64,000 nt of DNA from Chloroflexota bacterium (GTDB taxonomy: Bacteria; Chloroflexota; Anaerolineae; Anaerolineales; Villigracilaceae). Below are positions 36,101 to 42,791 of this stretch, one piece after another; position 1 is the first letter of the stretch, and each line of letters opens with the position of its first letter. The notes beneath the pieces were generated by a model. It did no database searches. It was not told where the DNA came from and saw only the letters and a program-made list of their open reading frames with translations. The DNA lies in the NCBI GenBank assembly GCA_016235445.1, contig JACRLB010000015.1:1-64000 (forward strand), written 5' to 3'. Position numbers and translations under genes: made by a program.

Positions 36101-36705
36101 TCAACCCCTTTGTCCAGTTGGATAGTTCCCTCGCCCGGCCATACGAAGGCACAGGGCTTGGCCTCGCGCTTGTCCGCCGCCTGGCAGATATGCACAATGG
36201 CAGTGTGGGCCTGGAAAGCGTCGAAGGCGAAGGCAGTCGCTTTTACTTCATCATCCCCACCCTTACAGCGCGGAATGTGCTGGAACAAGAATCCACCCAA
36301 ATTTCAGAAACAATCCCTCAGCCCGCCGCCCACCCTCGACCCGCCGCCTCCATCCTGCTCGTCGAGGATAACCCAACCAACATGATGGTCACGAACGATT
36401 ATTTGACCACCAAAGGCTACAAAGTAGTCATAGCAGAAAATGGACTGGAAGCCCTCCAACAGGCAGAGACGCATCATCCCGACATCATTCTCATGGATAT
36501 TCAACTGCCCGTCATAGATGGACTCGAAGCCACACGCCGCCTCCGATCCGCGCCCGAATTTGATTCTGTTCCGATCATCGCTCTCACCGCCCTGGCCATG
36601 CCCGGTGACCGCGAACGCTGTCTCTCCGCAGGCGCCACCGAATATTTGTCAAAACCCGTCAGCTTGAAAAAACTGGCAGAACTGATCACCAGCTTGTTAC
36701 GATGA
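33142..36705 (+). CDS. Multi-PAS hybrid histidine kinase with C-terminal receiver
   Basis: A 1187-residue soluble sensor from ATG 33142; a TTG at 33124 is also in frame but less likely. About six PAS/PAC units are seen, each ending in a FFASLRDITERKK-, VVSHQDITARK-, ANFQDITDR-, GVARDITKRK-, GIVLDITKRK- or GIVRDITERK-type PAC motif. A coiled segment leads to HisKA (SMSHELRTPLNG), HATPase (LLGNAVKFT, DTGIGI, GTGLGLALV) and a receiver domain (LLVEDNPTN, ILMDIQLPVIDG, ALTALA, YLSKPVS). No membrane segment was seen. No cognate regulator is adjacent. It is flanked on both sides by related direct repeats. Confidence 0.93.
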   Translation: MTKFDSPGLMDEEFYEMCSTLFKVSVDALIVIDEDQFITRLNQGTEQIFGYKASELIGKPLDLLLPKDSIAAHRSHIREFSKTPETARYMGHRQEISGIRKNGEVFPADATIAKIKVGQKHFFFASLRDITERKKIEERLKASEAFSRSILDSLYSQVVVLDAQGVIIAVNRAWEEFALGNRANQETTLGVGLNYIEACENAISGNDEYARAAMDGIQKVRDGLETLFTLEYPCHSPDEQRWFFMRVVPLTDGSGGVVVSHQDITARKLAENAREANDKKFRALLENSMDGVLTLDQNGIIEYCSPAITRLLGYPMEELSGRNVFALIHPDDLNVNMAVFAEIIKNPAEFRKSQLRVRHKNGTWRWLEAVGASMLHEPAVGRIIANFQDITDRVEIYTALQKSEELYRLTVENATEVFYKVLLKDNSLEGQVVFVSPQAEMLTGRKADEFTHNPALWASLVHADDLQKLFQSTQEALTSRQADTRVYRIKNSTTNEYLWIEDHITPLLDANDSLFAYQGVARDITKRKQAEEQFQLAETKYRSLVEWIPAIIYTTNLERFSATTYISPQVQEIFGYSVEEWQADPDMWNKLLHPDDRERMTEKVYQTQAFGESYAEEYRIIHKSGKIVWIRDEATRALDQNGNPLYLLGIVLDITKRKRAEELVRESEERYRALVDQASDGIFISDPQGHYTDVNASGCTMLGYTLEEMLRLSIVDLISAEEIANTPLRLNELRAGKTVISQRMLKRKDGALLPVEISSKALADGRLLGIVRDITERKQAEIALQEAYEHLERRVKERTAQLHAANTALEKASKLKDEFLASMSHELRTPLNGVISLSESLREGTYGEISPRQNKVLDVIGESGHHLLELINDILDLSKIEADKLTLQYETLNLKAICEASLSMVSETARKKKLKISTSITSEPQTIHADGRRLKQMLVNLLGNAVKFTPPGGSIGLEVLQEHEHALRFTVWDTGIGIPAAQVEKLFNPFVQLDSSLARPYEGTGLGLALVRRLADMHNGSVGLESVEGEGSRFYFIIPTLTARNVLEQESTQISETIPQPAAHPRPAASILLVEDNPTNMMVTNDYLTTKGYKVVIAENGLEALQQAETHHPDIILMDIQLPVIDGLEATRRLRSAPEFDSVPIIALTALAMPGDRERCLSAGATEYLSKPVSLKKLAELITSLLR

Positions 36706-36789
36706 ATGAACCGCCCTCATCCGCCTGGAATTAAAGTCTCTCGTTTTCTTGACAGCATCCCCATAACGGTAAAACCATATAAAGCCGCC

Positions 36790-36850
36790 CTTTTCCGTGC
36801 GCGAAGCGTCTGTGTACAAAAAGAAAGCGATAAAGACTTAAGAAACGCTC
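36790..36850. repeat. Direct repeat right of the PAS kinase gene
   Basis: TTTTCCGT, then TGTGTACAAAAAGAAAGCG and ACTTAAGAAACGCTC, paralleling 33041-33095 in order and spacing. Confidence 0.5.
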
Positions 36851-36866
36851 TTCAACAAACGCTTCG

Positions 36867-37733
36867 CTAAATATTTCGGATCGCCTCTGCCAGCTCCGTG
36901 GGGTTTTCTTCGGGAATGAAATGTCCCGAATTCGGGAAACGCATTACCCTGGCTTGTGGAAAAGCTTTGATCCATGTTTGCAATTCTTTTTCCCGAAATG
37001 CAATATCTTTCCCTCCCCAGGCAATGACGGCGACTTTGTCGTTTAAAACTTGACGCTGATTCCACAGCGATTCCAGCCAGTCTGAAGCCCCTGCAACTTG
37101 CGCTGGGAAAACCCAATTGCCTTTTCGATCTTCAGGGTTGGGAAACTGCTCGATATAGTGCTTGTGGATGTGCGGGGTGAGTTTTGATTTATCCCCAAAC
37201 GCCGCGTACACAACGTTCTTGGCGAAAAAATTTTGAGTTCGGATCAGCCAGCGCCCAATAGGGCCTCCCACAATTGCGCTGTATGCCACGTAGTACAGAT
37301 CGTTCTTCACAGACCACAACCAGGTATTCGTGATGGCGATGGATTTTATTTTTTCGGGATGGCGAATCGCGTAGGATAAACCAATCGGGCCGCCCCAATC
37401 GCCGACGACAATTGTGATTTGTTCCAGATTAAGGGATTCCAATAGCGCTTCCAAATTCCTGGCCTGGTCTTGCGGCAGGTAGGAAAAATCCGAGGGTTTA
37501 TCGGACAACCCAAATCCAATATGGTCCACGGCAATACAGCGATACTGACCCGAAAGCGCTTTGATCATTTCCCTTGATTCAAACGACCAGGAAGGATTCC
37601 CAGGCACGAACACAATCGGGTCTCCCGCCCCTTCATCCACGTAATGCATGTCTCCATACGGTGTTGAAAAGTAATGATCTTTGAAGGGATATTCCTTTTC
37701 ATCCAGCCATTCGGGTCTTGTTCTGTTTTTCAT
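36867..37733 (-). CDS. Haloalkane dehalogenase-like alpha/beta hydrolase (paralogue A)
   Basis: A 288-residue alpha/beta hydrolase with the haloalkane dehalogenase layout: nucleophile Asp112 in VVGDWGGPIG with the adjacent Trp that binds halide, the oxyanion-region motif PGNPSWSF at 44-51 (normally HGNP), an acid residue near GGKDIAFRE and the catalytic His in SGHFIPEE. Dehalogenases cleave carbon-halogen bonds through an Asp ester; related epoxide hydrolases are an alternative. The His-to-Pro change before GNP is unusual. It is about as long as its neighbour at 37796 and clearly homologous, so it arose by tandem duplication. Both lie downstream of a MarR gene. Confidence 0.8.
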   Translation of the reverse strand: MKNRTRPEWLDEKEYPFKDHYFSTPYGDMHYVDEGAGDPIVFVPGNPSWSFESREMIKALSGQYRCIAVDHIGFGLSDKPSDFSYLPQDQARNLEALLESLNLEQITIVVGDWGGPIGLSYAIRHPEKIKSIAITNTWLWSVKNDLYYVAYSAIVGGPIGRWLIRTQNFFAKNVVYAAFGDKSKLTPHIHKHYIEQFPNPEDRKGNWVFPAQVAGASDWLESLWNQRQVLNDKVAVIAWGGKDIAFREKELQTWIKAFPQARVMRFPNSGHFIPEENPTELAEAIRNI

Positions 37734-37751
37734 GTTTGCTCCTGATTTTAT

Positions 37752-37806
37752 TTCAACTAATTACTAATTACTAATCACTAATCACTGTTCACTGATTACT
37801 GATTAC
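37752..37806. repeat. Direct repeat tract between hydrolase paralogues
   Basis: Tandem ATTACTA, ATCACTA and CTGATTA units fill the gap and run into the last codons of paralogue B. They resemble the ATTACCAATT tracts of the trp operon. Confidence 0.5.
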
Positions 37807-38671
37807 CGTTCAGATTTTTGATCGCCTCTGCCAGTTCGGCGGGGTTTTCTTCCACAATGTAATGCGCTGAGTTGGGGAAACGCATCACTCTGGCTTTTGG
37901 ATATTCCCTCATCCAGGTTTGCAACTGAGGCTCCCGCATGGCGATGTCTTTTTCGCCCCAGGCAATCAGGGCAATCTTGTCGTTGAGGATATGCCGTTGA
38001 TTCCACATCGATTCCAGCCAATCGGAAGCGCCAATGATCTGCTCGGGAAAAACCCAGGTGCTTTTTCGTTCTGAAGGTGTGGGGAATTGTTCAACATAGT
38101 GCTTGTGGATATTCGGAGTGAGTTTTGATTTATCCCCAAGCAGGAGGCCCATGTTTTTGGCGAAAAAGTTTTTCTCGGCGTTCAGCCAACGCCCAATGGG
38201 GCCTCCCATGAATCCGCTGAACATTTGGTAATAGAGTTCCTTCTTAAGCGACCAGAGCCAGCTATTCGTGATCACAATGGATTTTATTTTTTCGGGGTGG
38301 CGAATGGCGTAGGATAACCCAATGGGACCGCCCCAATCGGCAACGACCATGGTGATCCGTTGCAGGTGGAGGGATTCCAGCAGGGCTTCAAAATGTTTTG
38401 CGAGGTCTTCTGGCAGATAAGAATAATCCGCTGGTTTGTCAGAAAGCCCCAAACCGAGATGGTCCACCGCAATACAGCGATACTGATTCGAAAGGGCTTT
38501 GATCACGTTCCTTGCTTCAAACGACCAGGAAAGATTTCCATGCACAAAAACGATTGGGTCCCCGGCGCCTTCATCCACGTAATGCATGTCACCATGCGGC
38601 GTTGAAAAGTAATGGGATTTGAAGGGGTATTCTTTTTCATCCAGCCAGTTTGGTCTTGTTTTGTTGTTCAT
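37796..38671 (-). CDS. Haloalkane dehalogenase-like alpha/beta hydrolase (paralogue B)
   Basis: A 291-residue protein closely similar to paralogue A along its length. It has nucleophile Asp112 in MVVADWGGPIG with the halide-binding Trp, HGNLSWSF at 44-51 (Leu instead of the usual Pro), acid residue in WGEKDIAMRE, and catalytic His in SAHYIVEE. The active-site dyad and Trp argue for hydrolytic dehalogenation or a related reaction. It is the proximal gene after the MarR regulator (54-base gap), so MarR control by the substrate is plausible. Confidence 0.82.
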   Translation of the reverse strand: MNNKTRPNWLDEKEYPFKSHYFSTPHGDMHYVDEGAGDPIVFVHGNLSWSFEARNVIKALSNQYRCIAVDHLGLGLSDKPADYSYLPEDLAKHFEALLESLHLQRITMVVADWGGPIGLSYAIRHPEKIKSIVITNSWLWSLKKELYYQMFSGFMGGPIGRWLNAEKNFFAKNMGLLLGDKSKLTPNIHKHYVEQFPTPSERKSTWVFPEQIIGASDWLESMWNQRHILNDKIALIAWGEKDIAMREPQLQTWMREYPKARVMRFPNSAHYIVEENPAELAEAIKNLNGNQ

Positions 38672-38725
38672 ATTCTCTCCTCAGTTTGTATTTCTGTCAT
38701 TGCAAGCGAGCGAACTAATGACGGA

Positions 38726-39193
38726 TTAGGTATTTTCTTCAACGATCATCGAAATTTGATGCAGCCCGCGCATCATCAAATCCCATTGCTCTGCGCCGAT
38801 CTCATTCACAATACGCGACTGCGCCTTCTCCCAATAGGGGAGCGCCTTCTCCAGCGTGGACTGCCCCTTGGGCGTCAGCGTCAGCGGACGGGAACGGCGG
38901 TCGCTTCCCACTTTGACCTTGACCAGTCCCTTCCTCAGAAGCGGACTCAAGTTCCGAGTCAGCGTCGTCCGATCCATTGCCAGTATATGTGCCAGCTCCT
39001 GCATGGAGGCTTCATCCATCATGGACAACGCACTGAGCAGGGAATATTGCGTGGAGCGCAGCCCAGAAGGAGCCAGTGTTTTGTCATAATATTGGGTGAC
39101 AAGCCGGGTGGCGCGGCGGGTATTGAATCCAACGCAGGGAACTGCCTGGCGGACAAATTCGTAAAGGCTTTCTTTTGGCATCTCTTTGAACAT
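38726..39193 (-). CDS. MarR-family transcriptional regulator
   Basis: A 155-residue winged-helix protein. The recognition helix region MQELAHILAMDRTTLTRNLSPL and the wing GSDRRSRPLTLTPKG are typical of MarR. The family usually represses its own operon and releases DNA on binding a phenolic or other small ligand. A 26-bp near-perfect palindrome covers its start codon (39192-39217), a natural autorepression site. It is the first gene before two dehalogenase-like hydrolases on the same strand, which are its likely targets. Confidence 0.9.
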   Translation of the reverse strand: MFKEMPKESLYEFVRQAVPCVGFNTRRATRLVTQYYDKTLAPSGLRSTQYSLLSALSMMDEASMQELAHILAMDRTTLTRNLSPLLRKGLVKVKVGSDRRSRPLTLTPKGQSTLEKALPYWEKAQSRIVNEIGAEQWDLMMRGLHQISMIVEENT

Positions 39194-39217
39194 AATGAGT
39201 GTATATACACTTATTAT
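39192..39217. promoter_or_regulatory. Palindromic operator at the MarR start
   Basis: AGTGTATATACACT (39198-39211) is a perfect 14-bp palindrome, extended to 26 bp with one mismatched pair. It directly abuts the MarR start codon. Size and symmetry fit a MarR dimer site. Confidence 0.75.
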
Positions 39218-39281
39218 TGAGATTTGTCAATGTGCAGAAAGAGCGCCAGCCTTTTCCGAAAAAGTAAGAGTTTTTACTTTG

Positions 39282-39317
39282 TTGACAGCCGTACAAAGTC
39301 ATGTTATTCTGTACGGC
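39282..39317 (+). promoter_or_regulatory. Promoter and operator of TA module 1
   Basis: TTGACA (39282-39287), 17 bases, TATTCT (39305-39310). The inverted repeat GCCGTACA (39288-39295) / TGTACGGC (39310-39317) spans the spacer and the -10 element, as expected for antitoxin autorepression. Confidence 0.8.
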
Positions 39318-39328
39318 AAGAGGAAGCC

Positions 39329-39574
39329 ATGCAAGAGACAAAATTAACCATCCGCCTGCCGCGCAAATTACTGGAAAACGCCAAGCACTATGCACGCCAG
39401 CAAAATACCACCCTGACCAACCTAATCAGCGAATACCTGGTGCAAATTCCTGCGCCGCTGACTGCCTTGGAAAACGCGCCGATTGTCCGCAGGCTTTCGG
39501 GAACGCTTTCTCAGGATGTTTCAGTGGATGATTACAAACAACATGTAGCGGAAAAATATGGCGCAAAAAATTAA
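39329..39574 (+). CDS. Antitoxin, ribbon-helix-helix type (TA module 1)
   Basis: An 81-residue protein from ATG 39329 after GAGGAAG. The N-terminal TKLTIRLPRKLLENAKHYA followed by TTLTNLISEYL fits a ribbon-helix-helix DNA-binding dimer of the kind fused to toxin-binding tails in PIN-toxin modules. It should bind the inverted repeat in its promoter and neutralise the PIN toxin encoded next. Its last 17 bases overlap the toxin gene. An earlier in-frame ATG at 39224 lies upstream of the promoter and is excluded. Confidence 0.8.
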   Translation: MQETKLTIRLPRKLLENAKHYARQQNTTLTNLISEYLVQIPAPLTALENAPIVRRLSGTLSQDVSVDDYKQHVAEKYGAKN

Positions 39575-39977
39575 AGTCCTGTTCGATCTGAATATCATCC
39601 TGGATGTTTTACAGGAACGAGAACCCTTCTACGAGATTTCTGCCCAATTGCTTGCCCATGCCGAGACGGGGAAGTTTCAAGGCTTTGTTGCGCCCCATTC
39701 ATTGACCACCCTGTTTTACCTGATTCAAAAAGACCAATCTGCCGCACATGCGAAGGTGACGATTACCAACCTCCTGCAAATTCTCAAAATCGCCGCCGTT
39801 GACCAATCCACAATCGAGCAGGCATTAAGCCTGCCGTACAAGGATTTTGAGGATGCTGTCCAAATGATGGCGGCTCTCCAATGCAAAGCGGATTATCTCG
39901 TCACGCGCAATGTAAAAGATTTTCGCCCCGCGCCATTGTCTGTGATACAACCCAGTGAATTGCTGGCGTTGATATAG
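39558..39977 (+). CDS. PIN-domain toxin (TA module 1)
   Basis: A 139-residue PIN-domain protein. Acidic metal-binding positions are visible as LFDLNIILDVL (Asp, Asn, Asp), then DFEDAVQMM, and LVTRNVKDF at the C-terminus. PIN toxins are Mg-dependent ribonucleases that cut tRNA or rRNA. It overlaps the antitoxin gene by 17 bases, the usual coupled arrangement. A 34-bp repeat follows at 40004. Confidence 0.85.
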   Translation: MAQKIKVLFDLNIILDVLQEREPFYEISAQLLAHAETGKFQGFVAPHSLTTLFYLIQKDQSAAHAKVTITNLLQILKIAAVDQSTIEQALSLPYKDFEDAVQMMAALQCKADYLVTRNVKDFRPAPLSVIQPSELLALI

Positions 39978-40003
39978 GGATTTTGGAAGATTCGCCCCCC
40001 TGC

Positions 40004-40037
40004 GGACATGCGACTCGCAATGCAAGCCTTTCGCGAA
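40004..40037. repeat. 34-bp repeat behind TA module 1
   Basis: GGACATGCGACTCGCAA followed by TGCAAGCCTTTCGCGAA. The same 34-base unit with three differences (40802-40835) follows TA module 2. Confidence 0.75.
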
Positions 40038-40060
40038 GATATGTCAGGTCTTATTTTTCT

Positions 40061-40091
40061 GGTTGCACAGTGCAACCGCTCGTGCTATAAT
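40061..40091 (+). promoter_or_regulatory. Promoter and operator of TA module 2
   Basis: TTGCAC (40063-40068), 17 bases, TATAAT (40086-40091) with extended TGC. The -35 box lies in the inverted repeat GGTTGCA (40061-40067) / TGCAACC (40071-40077), a probable antitoxin binding site. Confidence 0.8.
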
Positions 40092-40113
40092 TTTCATGGA
40101 AAGGAATAAACTT

Positions 40114-40356
40114 ATGAATACCTTACATGTCCGCAGTGTACCAGACGATTTATATGAACGGCTTCAACAATTAGCCCATGCAAGGAATCGTTCTTTGAGC
40201 GCGCAGGTGATTACCATGCTTGCCCAGGCTGTTGAAGACGAAGAACGCCGAAAAAAACAAGCCAAAATCCTAACTTCCATTCAGCGAAGACGCTTCAAGG
40301 CTCCCAAAAATACGCCTTCCTCTCTTGAATTGTTACGAGAGGATCGCGGACGATGA
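40114..40356 (+). CDS. Antitoxin, Arc/FitA-like ribbon-helix-helix (TA module 2)
   Basis: An 80-residue protein from ATG 40114 with AAAGGAA upstream. MNTLHVRSVPDDLYERLQQL followed by RNRSLSAQVITMLAQAV is a typical FitA/VapB ribbon-helix-helix. The basic tail (QRRRFKAPKN) would contact the toxin. It overlaps the toxin gene by 4 bases (ATGA). The promoter just upstream contains a matching inverted repeat. Confidence 0.85.
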   Translation: MNTLHVRSVPDDLYERLQQLAHARNRSLSAQVITMLAQAVEDEERRKKQAKILTSIQRRRFKAPKNTPSSLELLREDRGR

Positions 40357-40787
40357 CAGAAGTTGTCCTGCGTTGTGTGATGGATGCCAGCGTTGGCATT
40401 AAGCTGTTTATTGAAGAAGAATTTTCCGACAAGGTTCAAAGGCTATTTGCCAGACTGACCGAAGATCCGCAAGCGGAAATCCATGTCCCTGATTTGTTTT
40501 ATATTGAGTGCGCGAACATTTTGTTGAAATACACCCGCCGATTTGACCGTCCGTTGGAAGATTCACTGGCAGATATAAAAGACTTGGGGGAACTGGCGCT
40601 CAAAACAACTTCAACTTTGGAATTGATCGAAGACGCTTTGCAACTGGCAAGCGAGAAAAAATTGACTGCGTATGACGCATGTTATGCCGTGCTTGCACAA
40701 AAACTCGGCTTGCCCTTAATCACTGCGGATGCTCCGCTGGCAAAAGCCGTTGACTGGGCGGTCTGGATTGGGGATGTTGAGATATAA
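40353..40787 (+). CDS. vapC: VapC-type PIN-domain ribonuclease toxin (TA module 2)
   Basis: A 144-residue PIN protein with all expected acidic residues: CVMDASVGIKLF (first Asp), YIECANIL (Glu), LTAYDACYAVLA (Asp) and LITADAPLAKA (Asp). VapC toxins cleave initiator tRNA or the rRNA sarcin-ricin loop. The gene is translationally coupled to its antitoxin. The first TA module ends only 85 bases before this module's promoter region, making a tandem pair of different families. Confidence 0.9.
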   Translation: MTEVVLRCVMDASVGIKLFIEEEFSDKVQRLFARLTEDPQAEIHVPDLFYIECANILLKYTRRFDRPLEDSLADIKDLGELALKTTSTLELIEDALQLASEKKLTAYDACYAVLAQKLGLPLITADAPLAKAVDWAVWIGDVEI

Positions 40788-40801
40788 ATCACCCCTCGCG
40801 T

Positions 40802-40835
40802 GGACATATGACTCGCAACGCAAGCCTTTCGCGAA
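40802..40835. repeat. 34-bp repeat behind TA module 2
   Basis: Second copy of the unit at 40004-40037; it ends in the same AAGCCTTTCGCGAA. It lies 14 bases after the toxin stop. Confidence 0.75.
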
Positions 40836-40936
40836 TGCGCGCCTGTTTTGTTGTATACTCGAACAAGATCGGAACACATATAACAGTGTCTTCATTTTGA
40901 AGATTTCGAGATTAACTGGAACTGGAGGAAAAAGAC

Positions 40937-42244
40937 ATGAAGAAATTCCAAGCTGTCTTTTTGTTTATGTTTCTGATCGCATGTTCGCCGAGTCAGCCCG
41001 TCTTACCGACAGTAAGTTATGATATTGAAACAACTTCCACTCCTCCTGCAACACTGCCGACTCTAACACCTATACCAACGACGATGCCCGCCGCAACATT
41101 AACTCCAATTGGAGGTGGATCGGGCAAAATTACTTTCACATCCGAGCGGGATGGAGAGCAGGGAATCTATGTGATTAATACAGATGGAAGTAATTTGGTT
41201 GAGTTGGCAGGCGATATTCCCTCTAAGTTTTATCCAGCCTGGACTCTTGATGGCGCAAAAGTTTCGTTTAGCACGGCTACAGAAAAGTCCGCCAGTCTTT
41301 ACATTATCGACGCCGATGGTTCAAACCTTGTCAAGGTGTTGGATACAAGTGAAATTAGGGCGTATGATCAAATCAGCCCGGATTCTACGGTTGGAATTAG
41401 TTGTTGCACTGTCTGGTCTCCAGATGGCGAGAAAATTATTTTTAAGACCTCTCGCGACGTGGGGCGCTTTGGAAGTATTGGGCATATTCATATCCTAAAT
41501 CTGACCAATAATCAGAAGTTTGATTTTCGAGCCGCCGGTTGGGCTGGGATTTTTTGGTCTTCAGATAGTTCGAAATTTGGAGTTATTGGGACAGATCGGT
41601 GTGGAGGGTTTTGGTTATGTGTGATGAATACTGCGGATGGGATACCTGTGGACTTGAAGGGTATTTATAGCGTCACATTTCCTAGTAATCTGTATTGGTC
41701 GCCGGATGGGAAAAAGATAACCTTTGCAGCATTTTGGAACAGCAAAAATATGGATGTATTTGTATTGGATGAGGATTTTTCCAACGCCATTAACATTACG
41801 TCCACCTTGGTGAATGGGCAAAACGAAGGACCAGTTTGGTCGCCTGATAGCCAGAAGATTGCTTTTACTTCATGTGATGTTAATTTGTGCGAATTATATG
41901 TTGCAAATGCTGATGGTACTAACTCCATTAAACTCACGCCACAGATACTTGGATTGAATAGCATGGTGTGGTCGCGCGATAGTGAAAAAGTAGTTTATGT
42001 TTCCGTTGAAAACGGTAATAGTGAAATATTTATAGCGGACTCCGACGGTAGTAAATCCATTAATCTGACAAAACACCCTGCAGATGACAGTAACCCTGTT
42101 TGGTCACCGGATGGCACGAAACTTGCATTTGTCTCAGACCGTGATGGCAATGATGAAATCTACATCATGAATGTAAATGATCAATATGTGTTTAGATTAA
42201 CGAAGAATGATACCAACGATTTTTCACCAATCTGGTTGCCATGA
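40937..42244 (+). CDS. Lipoprotein with TolB/WD40-like beta-propeller
   Basis: A 435-residue exported protein with an N-terminal signal ending in the lipobox FLIAC. A Thr/Pro-rich linker (residues 35-60) leads to about seven propeller blades with repeated motifs of the TolB type: VINTDGSN, IIDADGSN, VWSPDGEKI, YWSPDGKKI, VWSPDSQKI, VANADGTN, IADSDGSK, VWSPDGTKL. The last blade reads SDRDGNDEIYIMN. Such proteins act as surface binding scaffolds; no enzyme motif is seen. GGAGGAAA precedes the ATG. Base composition is more AT-rich than its neighbours, hinting at separate acquisition. Confidence 0.85.
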   Translation: MKKFQAVFLFMFLIACSPSQPVLPTVSYDIETTSTPPATLPTLTPIPTTMPAATLTPIGGGSGKITFTSERDGEQGIYVINTDGSNLVELAGDIPSKFYPAWTLDGAKVSFSTATEKSASLYIIDADGSNLVKVLDTSEIRAYDQISPDSTVGISCCTVWSPDGEKIIFKTSRDVGRFGSIGHIHILNLTNNQKFDFRAAGWAGIFWSSDSSKFGVIGTDRCGGFWLCVMNTADGIPVDLKGIYSVTFPSNLYWSPDGKKITFAAFWNSKNMDVFVLDEDFSNAINITSTLVNGQNEGPVWSPDSQKIAFTSCDVNLCELYVANADGTNSIKLTPQILGLNSMVWSRDSEKVVYVSVENGNSEIFIADSDGSKSINLTKHPADDSNPVWSPDGTKLAFVSDRDGNDEIYIMNVNDQYVFRLTKNDTNDFSPIWLP

Positions 42245-42311
42245 ATGTAGTAGTGAGCAAGGAAAATTATGATATGACGAGCGCGGGTGTTTTCCTCTGG
42301 GTGTTTTCCTC

Positions 42312-42340
42312 TTGACTCATCCGCATCTCTCGCATAGAAT
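42312..42340 (+). promoter_or_regulatory. Promoter of the trp operon
   Basis: TTGACT (42312-42317), 17 bases, TAGAAT (42335-42340). The predicted transcript starts about 20 bases before the T-box leader, which begins near 42366. Confidence 0.75.
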
Positions 42341-42359
42341 ACCGCCCAATAACATACAT

Positions 42360-42714
<355 letters not shown>

Positions 42715-42716
42715 AA

Positions 42717-42779
42717 ATGCAGAATGAGGAATGCAGAAGTCAGATATTCTTCATTTTGCAATCTGCATTCTGCATTTAC
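42717..42779. repeat. ATGCAGAATG-type palindrome before trpE
   Basis: ATGCAGAATGAGGAATGCAG at 42717 faces its complement ending CTGCATTCTGCATTT. The same family is at 47982-48043 and 49933-49966. It lies between the T-box and the trpE Shine-Dalgarno. Confidence 0.7.
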
Positions 42780-42791
42780 CAAGGAGTTTTT

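Noticed and set aside
42717-42791. Earlier start of trpE
   Set aside because: The added residues come from a repeat; the Shine-Dalgarno at 42781 fits ATG 42792 and the family N-terminus.
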